DNA from: Pachypanchax playfairii
Lineage: Eukaryota; Chordata; Actinopteri; Cyprinodontiformes; Aplocheilidae
NCBI GenBank assembly: GCA_006937955.1
Contig: SSNP01000139.1
Location: forward strand, 1,055,188-1,119,187
Length of the DNA: 64,000 nt
Direction of reading: 5' to 3'
Part shown: positions 1 through 12,806 of the stretch, piece by piece
Layout of the letters: each line of letters starts with the position of its first letter
How positions within the stretch are numbered: the first letter of the stretch is position 1
The notes under the pieces: generated by a model
Told to the model about the DNA's origin: nothing
The model's database searches: none
The model's input: only the letters and a program-made list of their open reading frames with translations
Program-made: the position numbers and the translations under genes

Positions 1-1019
1 GTGGAACAATCGTTCCTGAATGCTCGTTAATGGGACTTTTTCAGCTATAATTTTGTTACCTTGACTTTCCTATTCTCTTATGTTGTCACATTCCTTGAGT
101 TTTAGTTATGTTTATATATGTATTTGCACAAATATGTTTTCAAGTTTGCATGTGTCTTTACTTTTCTACTCCTTTTTGTATCAGTTGTGTGCCAGTGCTT
201 TAAGATACAGTAATATTAATTCATCTTAGCTTCTAGTTAATTCTGGTTTATCACAATCTTGTTTATTATGTCCAGTTTTGATTTATTGTTTCACTCACAA
301 TATTCTTTGGTTTATTGTGATTGTGGTGTTTTCCTTCCAGTTATATGTTTCATGTCATCTATTAGTCAAAGCTTTCTTTATCTGAGTTTCTGACCTCTTA
401 GCCCTGTCCTGTGATATTCTCAGGTAATGTTTATTTGTATTTCTTTTGCATGTTCATTGCTATTGTCTTTTCCTCTGTCATGTATTTCCATGTAATTTTA
501 GTTGTACTCTTAGCAATTGTCTTGTCATTGTCTCTCAGTCTTTATCAAGTATTTTTTATTTCACTTTTGCCATCATATTTCCATTGTCATTGCGTTATCA
601 TTTCTATCAGGTGTAGTCTGAGATTATTATACAGCCTGAGTTTTTTTCTTATCTTCTCAGTCATTGTCCTGTTTATATTCTATCTTAGTTTAATAATTGC
701 TTTATCTCAAGCCATTGACCTGTTCTCTGTTTCTCCTGTTTTTCAGCCGTAATCACACACCAGGTTTTTATATTAGTAATCTAGTGTCACAGAATACCTG
801 GTCTTTGGATTTTTTGTTTCCTGTAAGGAGTTTTTGTTAATCCTTGTTTAAACTAGAAAATCATTTTTAGAGTTCAGACCTCAACCGAGCACCTTAGTTC
901 CCCTCACCTTTGTTGTATCGACATTATCATTGACCATGAAAACACATTTAGAAATAGGATTGGCACTGATTCATTATTAGTTCAGTAGTTATTCATGAAA
1001 ACTAATTTTTCAGTAATGG
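1..1019. other. T-rich sequence, no gene recognised
   Basis: Strongly T-rich on the plus strand between about 60 and 760, with repeated short words such as TTGTCATTG and TTTCAG. The one open frame here (411-752) is a hydrophobic product of T-rich codons and is not credible as a gene. The composition resembles that of the TG...CA element at 26119-26798 read on its minus strand, so an eroded LTR-like repeat is possible but unproven. Confidence 0.4.
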
Positions 1020-1495
1020 TGGTTTTCTTCTGGATCGAGCTCCAGAGGCTTTGAAATCCATTAACACACATTTGATTCTACAGTGTCTCGACTATCTTTT
1101 GGAGTTTGTTGCAAGTTTATACCATCATTTATTCTTGTAGTGATGGAAACTCTGAAGGTTACCTATTTTTCTTTTTTCTGGATCAGAATATCTGGAATTT
1201 TGTAATGATCCAGATCAATCATTGATCCAGATCAATCATAGGTATCACGTAGAACCTGTTGGGAACTCACCCTGTATTTTTTTATCAAGCACACAAACCA
1301 TTTATTGGGGAGTTCCATGCAGATATGTTAAAAACAGCCTGATCTCACGTTGATGAAGAATTCCTTAAATAATTTCTAGATCCAGATGTTGATCTGGATC
1401 ATTTTCACCGTTGCTGGAAGTTTCATGAAAACCCAGGGTTATCATGCTAACAGAAAGACAGACATACAGACTAACAAACCCTGGCCTAACTACAA
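1020..1495 (+). repeat. Old dispersed repeat, LINE 3'-end-like
   Basis: The text resembles 3' regions of fish RTE-type LINEs: several GATCCAGAT words, a phrase close to GTTGCTGGAAGTTTCATGAA, then a run of CAGACAGACATACAGAC-like tetramers ending near 1490. A 17 bp unit starting GATCCAGATC is repeated in tandem at 1207-1223 and 1224-1240. No coding capacity is left. The family assignment is from memory of similar fish repeats and is tentative. Confidence 0.35.
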
Positions 1496-3500
1496 AACAT
1501 CACTACCATGAGACAATCATAAGTTCTAAACTTGAGAAAATTTTAAATTATTTGAGCATGGCTTCTCACAGCTTCTGCTGATGATGTCAGCTGTAGGTGG
1601 GAAACATTTGCCTTTATTGCAGTCCTTGGAAAGAATATATATACTACTGGATTTGAGTTTTCAAATCAAGTGAGCTAGATGGAGGCCATCATTGTAAGAC
1701 TTTAAATCAACACTGTCAGGACAATTTTTTAAAATCTGAACAATAATTCACCTGAAGGTATAGCAGCTTAGAAAGAGTTGGCATAAAGTTATTTCTGTTG
1801 CCCTTTAGTAAAACTGTGACAAACCATTCATCCATTCTGTTTGTCCTGACAGCTGGAGTCTGTCCTAAAATTGGGTTAGAAGCAATATACAGCTTGGAAG
1901 GTCACCAGCTCTAACAGACCTGTTATCTAAGAACAAAGGTGTGCTGCAGGAGAAAAATATTGTATGGGACAGTACATGAAAAGACAGAGTAGGCTTGTGA
2001 TGTGTGTGAGGTCCATTAGCTGAGCTGCTCAACACACAACTGTGATCACTGTGGCCATAAAAGCTTGCAGGTGGAAAGGGGAGATTTTATGACTAAAAAA
2101 AAAAAAAAAAAGCATTTCAATATTTTATTGATGTAACACACATTACCCCAAGACTTGCCATATTTATTTTATACGGCAATTTTAAGAACGTGTTCTTGAA
2201 AATGGAAGTCGTCATTTTCGAAGTGGATGCACCAGAGTGCTCTGCAAACAGGTTGAGTTATAGGCTCTTGGTATTTTCAGTTACTATGACAAATTAATGA
2301 GGACTGAAAGAGGTATATTTTACCTCTGAGTTTTGGAGCAAATGCTGGGGAAATTAATTTGTATCCTGTTTTTTATCCTCACTCTCTCTGTCACATCTGA
2401 CAGCCACCGCCTTCAGGGGAGGGATTCTGATTTAAGGCTCTGCATAGACACAAGCAACCTCTCAACATTAAAACATTTCTTGTTTTGTCTCATTTTTCAG
2501 AATATATAGTTATTGCAAGACATACTTTCAATAGTCTAGATAATTCACAAAATGTATACACAAAAACCCAAAACAATCATAAGATGACCTTCAAGATCAG
2601 CCCATCATCCAAGACCTTACCTTGCTGTCTGCAGTTTAGTATAAAATAACAAAGTAATTTGATCCTACAGAGAAAAAAGTTATATGCATCTAAATGAGGC
2701 ACTAATTAAGAAATTCATTCATGTGTAAACCTGTGTAAGCTTGTAGCATTCAGATGGAATCACCATCAGCATTAGCTGGATTCCCCACAGCAATCAGAAA
2801 AAGTAGCTAAGGGGATGAAGTTGTGCAGTGAAAAAGGAATCTATTCTACTGACAAGAACAAGTAATATCAAAACTGTAGCTAAATCCTTATAACTGCATG
2901 TTTTACGATCCCATTTACTAAATACATTGGGTAATGTATTGTATGCACTGTTCATTATCTTATCTGTGACAAAAAAAAAGTTTTTTGGCCTTCTGTTAGT
3001 ATGTTTTTAGGCAACAGTTAAAGTAAGGCGTGGCTCTAAAGGAAAACACAAGGACACATGAGCAAAAGCTGATCGAAAGCCAAACAATCATGTCTTGGTC
3101 CTTGGCTAGCCACTCATGGAGTTTATATACATTAGCAGTTGACTGATTTGTGTTGCCAGTGATTTACAGAGATAAGATTGATTTTTCAGGCAGTGTGGAT
3201 CGTGTCAAGGCCTAGTGACGTCTTCATACTTGAGATTTTGTTTTGGATATCTACCACTGTGATGTAAACTGGATGTTGTTCTGAGAGATTGGTTTGGTCC
3301 ACTGTTAGGACCTGTAACTTTGAAGCTTTTGTGTTTTGTATGATGCTTTCCACATGTTTCTCTGGTATTGTTTAGTTTCAGCCCTGTGTGGTTCCACTAA
3401 TGATACCTCCGACCTTCCACATTCCTCAAATCAAATTATTCATTTTCAATCCATCGTGCTAACTGGTCAGACCCCCACCACCCCGTTAGTGTTCTGGGTT
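1496..3500. other. Unique-looking AT-rich sequence
   Basis: No convincing reading frame, RNA gene or element ends were seen. A run of 14 A lies near 2095-2111. Short open frames are random for this composition. Confidence 0.5.
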
Positions 3501-3504
3501 TTTC

Positions 3505-4110
3505 TTCCCCCATTTTCCTTTGTCCTCTCTTTATTTTCCCTCTTTTTATCTTTCCACTGTTTTTTCCTCCTTTTCTATATTTTGGTGGCTTATTTTCCTG
3601 TTCTCTATTCCTCAAGTGATTCTCGGCTGTCTCTCTACAACCCCGCCCACTGGTGGGACTGCTGCAGCAGTACTATGGGCCGCACCTGGGAGTAATCTGC
3701 TCATTAACTACCCAGTGTTTGCCAATCTCCAAGGCCGGACACTCACTAATGTCACTAATGTTGATGGTCTCAGCCAAGTCACTTGTTCCTTTTGTAAACT
3801 CAGTCTCTAGAAATTATTTCCTTATGAAGTAATTTTGCTCCTTTTGAAGTAACATCTCCCTGTGCTCTACTTCAGTTTTTGCGTTTGTGACCTGACTGTG
3901 TGGATTCAGTGTTTTTCTGGCTGTAACTCTACAATCAGTCTCCTGTGAAGCTTTGTGGGCTCTGCCACGTGTGTTTTGAATATACGGTAGGATTCATTCT
4001 CAACTCTTGTTGAAAAGCTTCCATAACTCTACACTACTGATGTCATGCTGCTCTTATTCCCCCCTCGCTCTCATCAGTTGCCTTCATGTCATCATTTTAA
4101 TCCTCGTTTC
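3505..4110 (+). repeat. Diverged dispersed repeat, copy 1 (partner near 38170-38880)
   Basis: A pyrimidine-rich lead-in is followed by CGCCCACTGG, a CTG-rich stretch and GCACCTGGGAGT at about 3640-3695. The same order of words recurs at about 38245-38305, also after a pyrimidine-rich lead-in. Arrangements like this occur in LTR or LTR-like repeats of fish, but I cannot place the family. The open frames 3336-3695 and 3520-3810 fall inside this repeat and are not supported as genes. Confidence 0.4.
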
Positions 4111-4960
4111 ATTTTGTTTATTTCAAGCCCATAATATAAAAATGTAAAATAGTGTACAGTATGTACAACATACTCCTCTACAGGACTCACCTGTTATCCC
4201 CATTTATGCTCCTCTTGTTGGCTTCTTGGTCCCATAAAGTCTGTTTGTTTACCTCTGGACATTTGCAAAGCAAAGCAAGAACTGTCAAGATTTATTTATT
4301 CATAATCGTTGTTTGGTTTAAATTAACCCACCTCGCCTCTAGAACTGGTTTGGACTTGGGTTCTATTTCCTGTTTTCATTCCTACATGTTTAATAGATAT
4401 TTTACTTACCTTAACAGCTTCTGGGTTCAGTTTGTTCAGTCCTTTTGGCCAGCCATTACAAAACCCCCTTGGTTTATGGATTGTCGTCCAACATTTTTGT
4501 CAGTCGTATGTAAAAATGGGCTAACACAGTTGAAGACTGCCCGATGTTTTGATCAGAGCTTTGTCTCTTGGCTTTGTAAACTCAGAAAGAAAAAAAAATT
4601 CATACAAATACATTTCAAAGTACTTTCAGAATGTTGTAACTCTTTGCCAATTTGAGTAAGTCGTGCAATAAAATGGGTTAGCCTGTTACAGGATTTGGTT
4701 CGTAGTGAACTAAAACAAGGTCTCCTCTGCACCCTTTGAATCTGTTCCAACAATTTAAAAAAAACTTTTAGATTTAGTTTTGACACTCAAAATTATAAAA
4801 TGTTTTGGAAATTTTAAAGATTCAAACTAATTTTTAAATTTATTTTTTCTGGAATACAAATTTGCAACAAAATTATACTTTAGTTATAACATTTACATTT
4901 ATTTTCTTTGCTATGTACAGAGCAATTCATTCTTTTGTTTGTCTTCTAACTAATATGGTG
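4111..4960. other. AT-rich sequence without recognised gene
   Basis: A 167-codon open frame (4152-4655) is present, but it has no recognisable domain, has composition typical of chance frames, and runs through T-rich and A-rich tracts. Left unannotated as a gene. Confidence 0.45.
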
Positions 4961-4973
4961 TATTTATCTATTT

Positions 4974-5262
4974 ACGTCAAAGTATCCTTGGACAAGATAC
5001 TGAACCCGCCGCTGCCTCGGGGCGGCTGTAGTCTGTCGGTAAGGAGGTCATCCTCCAATCAGGAAACAAGAGCTTAATCCCATGTCCCGGCAAGAGGCTA
5101 CTTTTCGAAGTATTCTTGGAAAAGATACTGAACCCTGCAACTGCCCCCCAGGCACTGTTCAAGATGGCTGCCCTCTGCTCCTCACCTTACAATGAGGATG
5201 GGTCTAATGCAGAGCCAAATTTCCCCACAAGGGATTAATAAAGGAAATAAAATTTAATTTAA
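4974..5262 (+). repeat. tRNA-derived SINE, 5'-truncated copy
   Basis: The segment carries two copies of a linker close to AAGTATCCTTGGACAAGATA (about 4979-5000 and 5108-5130) flanking a second tRNA-like unit, then a body and a tail ending in GGGATTAATAAAGGAAATAA and A/T repeats. It aligns in the same order with the minus-strand SINE at 39661-40037, but the first tRNA-like head with its A and B boxes is absent. It is therefore a 5'-truncated copy and could not be transcribed from its own polymerase III promoter. Confidence 0.65.
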
Positions 5263-8200
5263 TTAAATTTGACTTTGTAATCAGAATGAATATTAACAAT
5301 TCCTATATGTTGTTTAGGAATAAAATGACTAATAGTGTAACAAGAAAACTCCCTTTTTCATCTAATCACAAGAGTGACAGATTGCAAGTTAATTTACAAA
5401 GATTTTTTTTTTTACTATTGTATTTTAATCATGTTAGCAGCTGTTTGATACATTGCTCTCTACGTCTTTGCTGACCCGTTTTGCCCAAGCATTCTTAGCA
5501 ATGAACTTCACACCTGCTGCAGCGGCAACCGTCTGGTTTAAAACTGTTGCTCTCTCTGTTTGGCTGTTTTATGGTGCAGAAAAATTCTCAGTAATGCAAC
5601 TGGTTTATGATGCATTTCAAACTTGGCAGTGATAGTCAGAGTACATTGTATTAGAAACTTGTAAAATCGATATGCTAGACTGGAGCCAGAGCTGATGTTT
5701 GACTGCTCTCATTGGGCCAGAGAGATCAATAGTATAGAAGATCATCCATTTAGCAATGCCGTGGTTGAAATGACAGCCAGCTCTGACTCACTCACTTCAT
5801 GATAATGTTGCCTGAAAAAGTCCTCATGCGTCTTAGTCACTCCAATTCAGAAATGGGAGAATGAAGGAGTTGTTCAATGTTTATTGAGTTGTTAGTTTTT
5901 ACATGTTTAAAATAGCCAAAAAAGGTACAAGAAAAAGCTTCTAAACAAACATACCTGCAATGTTTCTTGTTCATTTTCAGCTGTAGACTAGTGTTTCATG
6001 TGGCCCCTCCTTTGCCACAGATGGAATCCGCTATGGTTCGAGGTCAACTCCCACTTCCTCCAATTTCTGATCAAAGTCTGAAAAAAGCCACTGGCTATAT
6101 ATCTAACCATACCCACCTCCAACTTTCTGTGCAACTTCACCCAAGATAAATTCCTTGTATTGTGCAAATGTTAACTGGCAATAAACCAATTCAGATTCTG
6201 AACTGTTTTGCACCTACTTTTTACCACCTATTAACCACATTTTCACTTAATTATCCCATTGTGTTGATCACCCTACTTTTGGTGGTTTTTAATATGCTGG
6301 AGGAAACCTCTGAAATCAAGCAGTTTTGATATCATCATTATCCTTTTGTGAAGAGCTCTCAGTCTTGAAAAAATTCAGTTCTATTCAAATCCTGCTTTAT
6401 GGTCTTAAACTGATGTATATATTTGCCTAAAAACAGGTTGTGCTTTCTCTGTATTTCATATCTGCATCAACACAACTTAACTGTTCACTGTCTGTGGCTG
6501 GCACACACTTAATTTATACACCACAATTAAGTCATCACAAGTAGTCCAATATAGATGATAGATTGCACTGGAATACACTTTTATAAATGTTGTCCTCTCA
6601 CCTTGTATCAAAAATTGTACTTATTCTCTGGTATAAATTAACTTGTCTTGCTGTAATTGTTCCAAATAGCAGCCAAAACTGACAGATGAGCAAATTTTTA
6701 CCACTTTTATTGTGCACATGGAATTGATGCCATGTACAGACAAAGGGTCAGTTGCAGGGAGCAAACAAAGGAAACAGAGAGCCTGAGTATGGCTGCATGC
6801 AGTGTATGCAGGTTTGTATACAGACAGGATGATGAGCAAGAAGTTTCAAGGTAATTGTTTAGGTACATGTGTGCAAAGTGGTAACCAATTCATTGTCAGT
6901 TGGTACAAAGTGTCAACTGGTACAATGTGAAAAACTACTACGTACTAAGAAGGGGTAGGATTTGGCCATTTCAAACGCATTGGGTTTTTTGCAGTCCTAA
7001 CTTGATGTGATGTGGATAACGAACCCTAAAAGCCATCGTATGAAGTGGAGTATCTGAAAGGCAGCAGTACAGATTTATGTTTACATAGGTACATTTGCTG
7101 ATGAGGCTTTGGCTAATTGACTGTTTCTGATAGACTGATTGAGTTTTACACTAAGTTCTATGCTCGCTGAAATAGTCCACTGAGCTGTAATGAGTATGCA
7201 TTAGTGTAATCAAGAGTGTTCGTTTGGTGTGTATGTGTGTGTGTGTGTATATTGGGAGATGAAATGCAAGCAAACACATGGACACTGAGAGTTTCTACTG
7301 GCTGCTCTGCTGAACAAAGAGTGTGAGGCTAAGGTGTAATTGAATCCTGACAGGAGCCGTGTTCCTGTTCAGACCTCAGAAGGAGGGTCTGACCTTGAAA
7401 CACTGGAGCTGATAGACAGGCAGCACAAAGACCAGGCCGGCTAATTAGATTAAAAAACATGGATCCCAAGGGATGGAGATGTGACAAGCACATTGATTTA
7501 CTACAGCTCTTCAATTTCCATCTCTCCCCACCTCTGCTTCCTTTTCATCCCCCCATCCTCTCACCACATGCCTCATTTTATCCATTTCACTGTGCTGTTT
7601 CCCCTCTGTGTGTTTCTGTTTCTGTCTTCATCTCCCTTGATTCATTCCTCAAGCTCTACAGTGTGTACACTCAACTCACAAGAATGAGGAATTACTGTCA
7701 ATTATGACATATTCAATAAGTTAAACTGTCAAATGTGTTGATAAGAAATGAAGTAAGAATATCAAATTTTCTGAGACAGAATGTCAGCACTTAATCTTTG
7801 ATGTATGACTGGTCTTAGAAATGCTTTTCTGTCACTGCAAAATCTCATTGTCAGTAAAATATCTTCTCACCATGACCTCTTTAAAGGTCACGCCTGTTGT
7901 CTATGTCCAATTAAAAGGACAGGAAGCCTTTAAGTGATCATTAGCAGCGACATTATATCACTGACAAGGACATTTTTCGACTTTGTCTCCACACCAGATT
8001 ACAGTAAATACATAACTAAGATTGATGTTGAGGACCCGTGACTCCAAACTTAATGAATCATCATTATATTCACAATATTATGACACATAAATAAATATCC
8101 CTCATAAGAACATGAACAGACTGAATTTCCTTTCACAGTTTCCGGTTGTTATTTTACCGTGATTCCAATTTTTGGGGGAGAGCCAGGCATGTTTTTTTTC

Positions 8201-9732
8201 CAACATCTGTGTCCCCTGGTGCAGTTTTGTCCGAATATCTTTGACCAGCCCTACGTGTCATAGTGAAAAAATCCATATTTATCTATTGAATTATTTTAGA
8301 CATTTTCAATAAGTTTCAAAATAGAAATACTTGTAGCAGACAGTGTGAAGTTGTGTTTTACAAAATAATAAAGAAGAACATTATAATTTAAGTCATGAAA
8401 ATTGGTTGTTTTTCAGCTTACAAACATTTTTTTTCAAGAAAACTAAATCAATAGAAATATCAGAAATAAATTGAAGAACCTTGACACTAAACCAATACCA
8501 TTAGAATAAAAATAGCCTTTCTGAAGTAACTACCCTATTCATTGTCTTCTTATTACCCAGATGAAAGAACAAAGCAATAAAAGACTAAACACTGTCCCTT
8601 TTTCTTTATTTTCAAAAACCATAATTACCATCTAGTGGCAGTGACCGTTCACTCTGGAGATGCTGCTCCCACGTTTTGACAAGTTTTCTCTGTAGATGTT
8701 GAAACTGAGGGAACTATGAGACCAAGGAGCTAATCAAAGAGCAGTAGGGGGTGTGGGGGAGGGGTTCCGGGAGTGTCCAGGCGGACACTGATTGAGAGCA
8801 GGCAGAGGTTACTTTGGAGCTGAGCGCTGGTCATCAAGAAATTCCTCTGATAAATTACTATGAGTATTTCTCAGAGCAAGTCAAAAAGTCACTGTGTGGT
8901 TACAATGTAGCAGTGAGGAATGACAGAGGCCCAGATGTTAACGCTACGGGGACGCCGTCATCGTCGACGATGCCAGGGACCTTGTTGTGTTTAATCGAAC
9001 ATAGCTTCCGAACCATAAAAGATAGAAACTTACTTTTTTTTCCCCTCTAAATCGGGAGAATCCAAGCTTTCAGACGGTAGAAAAACAGAACTCAGATCCC
9101 ATGGTATGGGTGGTATGAATGCTCAGTATTACCAATGCAGGTAACTAATACATTGTATAGCTCTTTTTGCCTAATGAGTTTGTTCTCTTCATTGGACACA
9201 GAATGTCAGTAAAACAAGGCAAGTTAGACAAAGAGAACATATGAACTGTACAATTCTGCTCTTATTTTATAACTTTCAGTGCTCTAAATTAACACCTGTC
9301 AACCTGCCAAATGTGAGTTAAAATGCACTTTGGCAGGTACAAATAAAAAAAAATTACAGTGATGAATGTGTAACCCATGTTACATAACCATACACCTCAT
9401 TCCCCACCTGTCCATCTGAGCTGCTCCTTATTTGCTGTTTCCTTTCCACTGTAAAAATAAGTCCTGGCTGCAGAGTGATATTTCCACATTCGACTCCTTT
9501 TGTGGCTGGTATCATGCAAACCATCAACCATCATGCACAATAAGTTGCACTTAAATGGTTTAATTTTCCCTGAATATAAATTGGTGAGTGGAAATTCTGA
9601 TTGGCTGGTAACTGAAAATTTAGAAGTCACAATGCCTGGTAATGAAAACAGTCAATTTAGAGCCCTTGTTGTTATCGTTATTCAGAGTATTATTAACTTT
9701 TCATTTAAACAAAAATATAGCTTGATGTGACT
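5263..9732. other. Long stretch without recognised gene
   Basis: Mostly AT-rich unique sequence. A short GT microsatellite lies near 7229-7250. A less AT-rich patch at about 8745-9010 could be a promoter or 5' exon, but its open frame (8814-9050) starts at a TTG and matches nothing I know. No transposon ends, RNA genes or clear exon borders were found in the rest. Confidence 0.45.
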
Positions 9733-9734
9733 TA

Positions 9735-9979
9735 CACTAACCTAAAATATTATTAGGAACACCATAGTAATACGGTGTTTAACCCCCTTTCACCTTCTGA
9801 ATTGCCTTAATTCTACGTGGCATTGATTCAACAAGGTGCTGAAAGCATTCTTTAGAAATGTTGGCCCATATTAACAGGATAGCATCTTGTAGTTGATGGA
9901 GATTTGTGGGATGCACATCCAGGGCACTGACATTAAGGAGAAATTGAACAGGTGTTTCTAATAATCTTTTAGGTGAGTG
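9735..9979 (-). mobile_element. Internally deleted Tc1/mariner derivative
   Basis: The ends form an inverted repeat of about 27 bp: CTAACCTAAAATATTATTAG at the left, and on the other strand CTCACCTAAAAGATTATTAG, both running on to an AACACC. A TA lies at the left border (9733-9734); the right border has TT, so one base has probably mutated. Read on the minus strand, about 9800-9870 encodes a transposase C-terminal stretch ECFQHLVESMPRRIKAI. This is nearly the same as the C-terminal region of the intact transposase at 29052-30143. The remaining ~250 bp are the two ends of a ~1.2 kb element with the middle deleted, so it is non-autonomous. Confidence 0.8.
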
Positions 9980-11257
9980 TTTTAGCCACTACAGATAAAA
10001 CTGTTAAACTGCATTGTGGGTTTGGTTTGGTCCTACTGTGTTGCACAGATCTACAAAAAGTTATCATGGTCATTGTACTTCTATTAAAAAGCTGTTTAAA
10101 ATCTGTTAATCTCAAAGGCTCATTATCATGCTTATTCACTAAAGTTAGCCTAACATGCACTTCCTTATGTAATCAGGACTGAAGACAAACTGTTACAGTA
10201 AGGAATACATAGTGCTAGTTCTGCTGGTTAACCAGAAATTCCATATTAGCAGATAGAAAATACACAGCAGTAGTTTATGTTGTGTAGCTTGATATTACAT
10301 GATATTTAAATGTCTAAGCATAGACAAATTATATGATCTATGATCCAGTTCACTGGTTAAATGTTGTAGAAAGTGATAAAAGCTGACTTGCAACCACTAG
10401 GAATTTAGTGTCCTTCAAAACAAAGCAACTCCTGCTTTGCTTGAGGACATCCATGTTATTGCAGTGTCACTGTCACTAACCAATAACAATGAAGTCCTGA
10501 AAAGTCCCACCTACTCAGAAAGTTTGTGCCAAAATTCAAAAGTGGCTCAAAAACAAAGAGCTGTCAGTGCAACCAGAAAGTGACTGTCAAAATATGTCTC
10601 ATCAGTCAGAAGAAAAACACAGTGAACTGAGAACAAAATAGAAGTGTCACAAAATAAAAAGCTGATATGTTTTATGATTAAACAAACAAATTTTGTTTGC
10701 AGCTTGAAGGTTATGTTATTAGATTGACATTTAATTCACTGTAGTTTATTTTCTCTCAGAGTCTTATTTTAGTTTGATACATAAAATGTTTTGTTTGATG
10801 TAAAAGACACAGAAATAATCCCATTGAAATGAAAACCAAACACAGGCAGACAGGCAAGAGGCAAGTCCTGGAAGTAACTGACTTTTAGAATTTGACCTGA
10901 ACTTTAAAGCCATGAACATGGTCGGACTAACGGAGGTTACCTGGGGATTTTACATTGTGTAGAGAAATTAATTTGAGATTTTATAATCAAGCAGAATCAA
11001 ATGAGAGGATTTGTGTTTCCAACATGACAAAGTTGCTGAATCACTTCCTGTAAAATTATTTCAGAAGGGTTAGAATGCAGCGTCAACATATGTGTGTAAA
11101 AGAAGGTTATGCTTACAAACCCACTTTCAACCTACAACTCGGGGGCACCCTGATAGATTTCCTTGTCCCCCACTAGCCAATCGCATAATCATATCATGCT
11201 TATAACCAATATCTTACATTAGATAGCTGAATGCAAAGCTTTCTGACCTTTTGTATG
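9980..11257. other. AT-rich sequence without gene
   Basis: No recognisable gene, RNA or element ends. Short overlapping frames on both strands near 9969-10182 have no similarity to any family I know. Confidence 0.5.
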
Positions 11258-11265
11258 GGAGTGAC

Positions 11266-11565
11266 CAGGGTCGGTTCTGGGCATAGGCAGACTAGGCAAT
11301 TGCCTAGGGCGCCCTCTGCTGGAGGGGGTGCCAAATTCTCCTTTTTTTTTTAACAAACTGTTGGACACACTATTCATCTCATGTAAAGAGAAAAATAAGT
11401 AATAATTAAATATCTATCTATCATCTCTATTGTTCATTTTAGTATAAATAAATATTTATTGCAATGTAATCCAGTTATTAAGTTACGTTGTTTCTGTTCT
11501 GGGCAGTAGGGGGACGCCAAAATCATTTTTCGCCTAGTGCACCATGCAGCTCAGGGCCGGCCCTG
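11266..11565. mobile_element. hAT-type miniature element (MITE)
   Basis: Ends are CAGGGTCGGTTCTG and, on the opposite strand, CAGGGCCGGCCCTG, matching at 11 of 14 positions. The flanking 8 bp are GGAGTGAC (11258-11265) and AGAGTGAC (11566-11573), 7 of 8 identical. An 8 bp duplication and CAGGG ends are the hallmark of the hAT superfamily. At 300 bp with no open frame, it is non-autonomous. Confidence 0.85.
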
Positions 11566-11573
11566 AGAGTGAC

Positions 11574-12204
11574 TCATCTTGATTCACAGTCTTTGGAGAC
11601 TCCACTCCACTCAGATTGACCCCTCCCCTTTCTCACTGCTTACCTGCCCTTGCTGACAGTCAGGACGCCACCTGGTGTCCGCTTCTCAGTTCGCTTTGGT
11701 GATAATTTGGTGATATAATAAGTGCTTTTAAGAAAAAAAGGTGTTTGTATTCAGTAAACTGTCGCAGCTTTTTTGACTGCAATGTTTTGATGCTTTTTCT
11801 GCACATTTCACCACAGATTTTTATATCAGGCAGATCACCTGTTTATCCATTTACTGCTGGAAAATGTTACCTGCTGGTTTCTTGGTGGTGAAATGACATA
11901 ACTAATATGTTTGTAAAGTACATTGTGCAGTCATTCAGACTGCGGTGTGCTGCATGAGGGTGGAATCACTTTGTCTGTGTAAACTAATCAATCTCTGCCA
12001 AAAATTGTACAAAAACTGTATTCCAAAGTTTTATACTCATCTACAATAAAGCAACATCATAGAATTTCCAAAATTCAGTTAGGGCTTTTAGTTTTGGTGT
12101 GCCACCCCATAATTTTGAGTGCCCCCCCCCAACCCCCCCCCCCCCAATCAAAGATGACATCAGTTGCAAAGGATATAAAGACAGTAGTAACTCTTGGTAT
12201 AGAT
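11574..12204. other. Unique sequence with poly-C tracts
   Basis: No gene seen. Two runs of C (9 and 13 bases) lie at 12122-12130 and 12133-12145, just upstream of the next element. Confidence 0.5.
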
Positions 12205-12207
12205 ATA

Positions 12208-12803
12208 GGGTGCATTCACACCAGCCCTGATTGGTCCGTTTGAATCGATCTCTAGTTCGTTTGCACAGATAGTCCGGTTCGTTTGGGGAGGTGTGAACGA
12301 GCAACCGAACTCTGATTCGGACCAAACAATCGAGCTTTAGTCCACCTAAAAACGTGAGTCTCGGTTCGATTGAAACAACCTCTGGTGCGGTTCGATTGCA
12401 TGTGTGAACGCAAACGCACTGGGACCGCACCAAAAGCAGGAAGTGGACTATGTTGTGTAGTTCTCTGTCTTGTTATCTGCTCATTCTGAGTCCAGTGCTA
12501 CAGAATATTGATCTGGTACATTCACCAAACATAAAAGATCCCAAAACCACCAGGATCTGCTGCTACTCCATGCTTGTTTATGTTCCACTCTCCCGCGGCA
12601 GCACCAGGAAGTGCAGGAACAAGTATTGCAGAAAATCTACAGCGCCACCACAGGTGGGGGTGTAACATGCTCCAAAGGTTATTTGGTTCGGTTCATAGAG
12701 TGCAGTGTGAATCCAAACTGCACCAACTAAAAACAGCAACAATGTTGCAATTTTGGTCCCCGATTGAACCGAGTCCACCGGACTATCAGGTGTGAATACA
12801 GCC
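12208..12803. mobile_element. Non-autonomous DNA transposon, GGGTGCATTCACACC ends
   Basis: The left end reads GGGTGCATTCACACC and the right end, on the other strand, GGCTGTATTCACACC (13 of 15 identical). The trinucleotide ATA flanks both sides (12205-12207 and 12804-12806). The interior is rich in inverted words such as TTCGGTTC and GAACCG. Open frames across it (for example 12041-12433 minus, 12450-12665 plus) are artefacts of the repeat. Superfamily is uncertain: a 3 bp duplication would suit PIF/Harbinger, but the ATA is not its usual TTA or TAA. Confidence 0.7.
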
Positions 12804-12806
12804 ATA

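Noticed and set aside
411..752. 113-codon hydrophobic frame resembling a membrane protein
   Set aside because: T-rich sequence gives F, L, I, S and V codons by chance; no conserved motif, splice context or start context.
3336..3810. Two overlapping frames near 3.3-3.8 kb
   Set aside because: They lie in a pyrimidine-rich repeat with a diverged partner at 38 kb that does not keep the frames.
4152..4655. 167-codon frame
   Set aside because: No recognisable domain, no splice borders, and composition as expected for AT-rich non-coding DNA.
8745..9050. Possible CpG promoter and first exon of a host gene
   Set aside because: Only mildly elevated GC; the frame starts at TTG and has no recognisable product; no clear donor.
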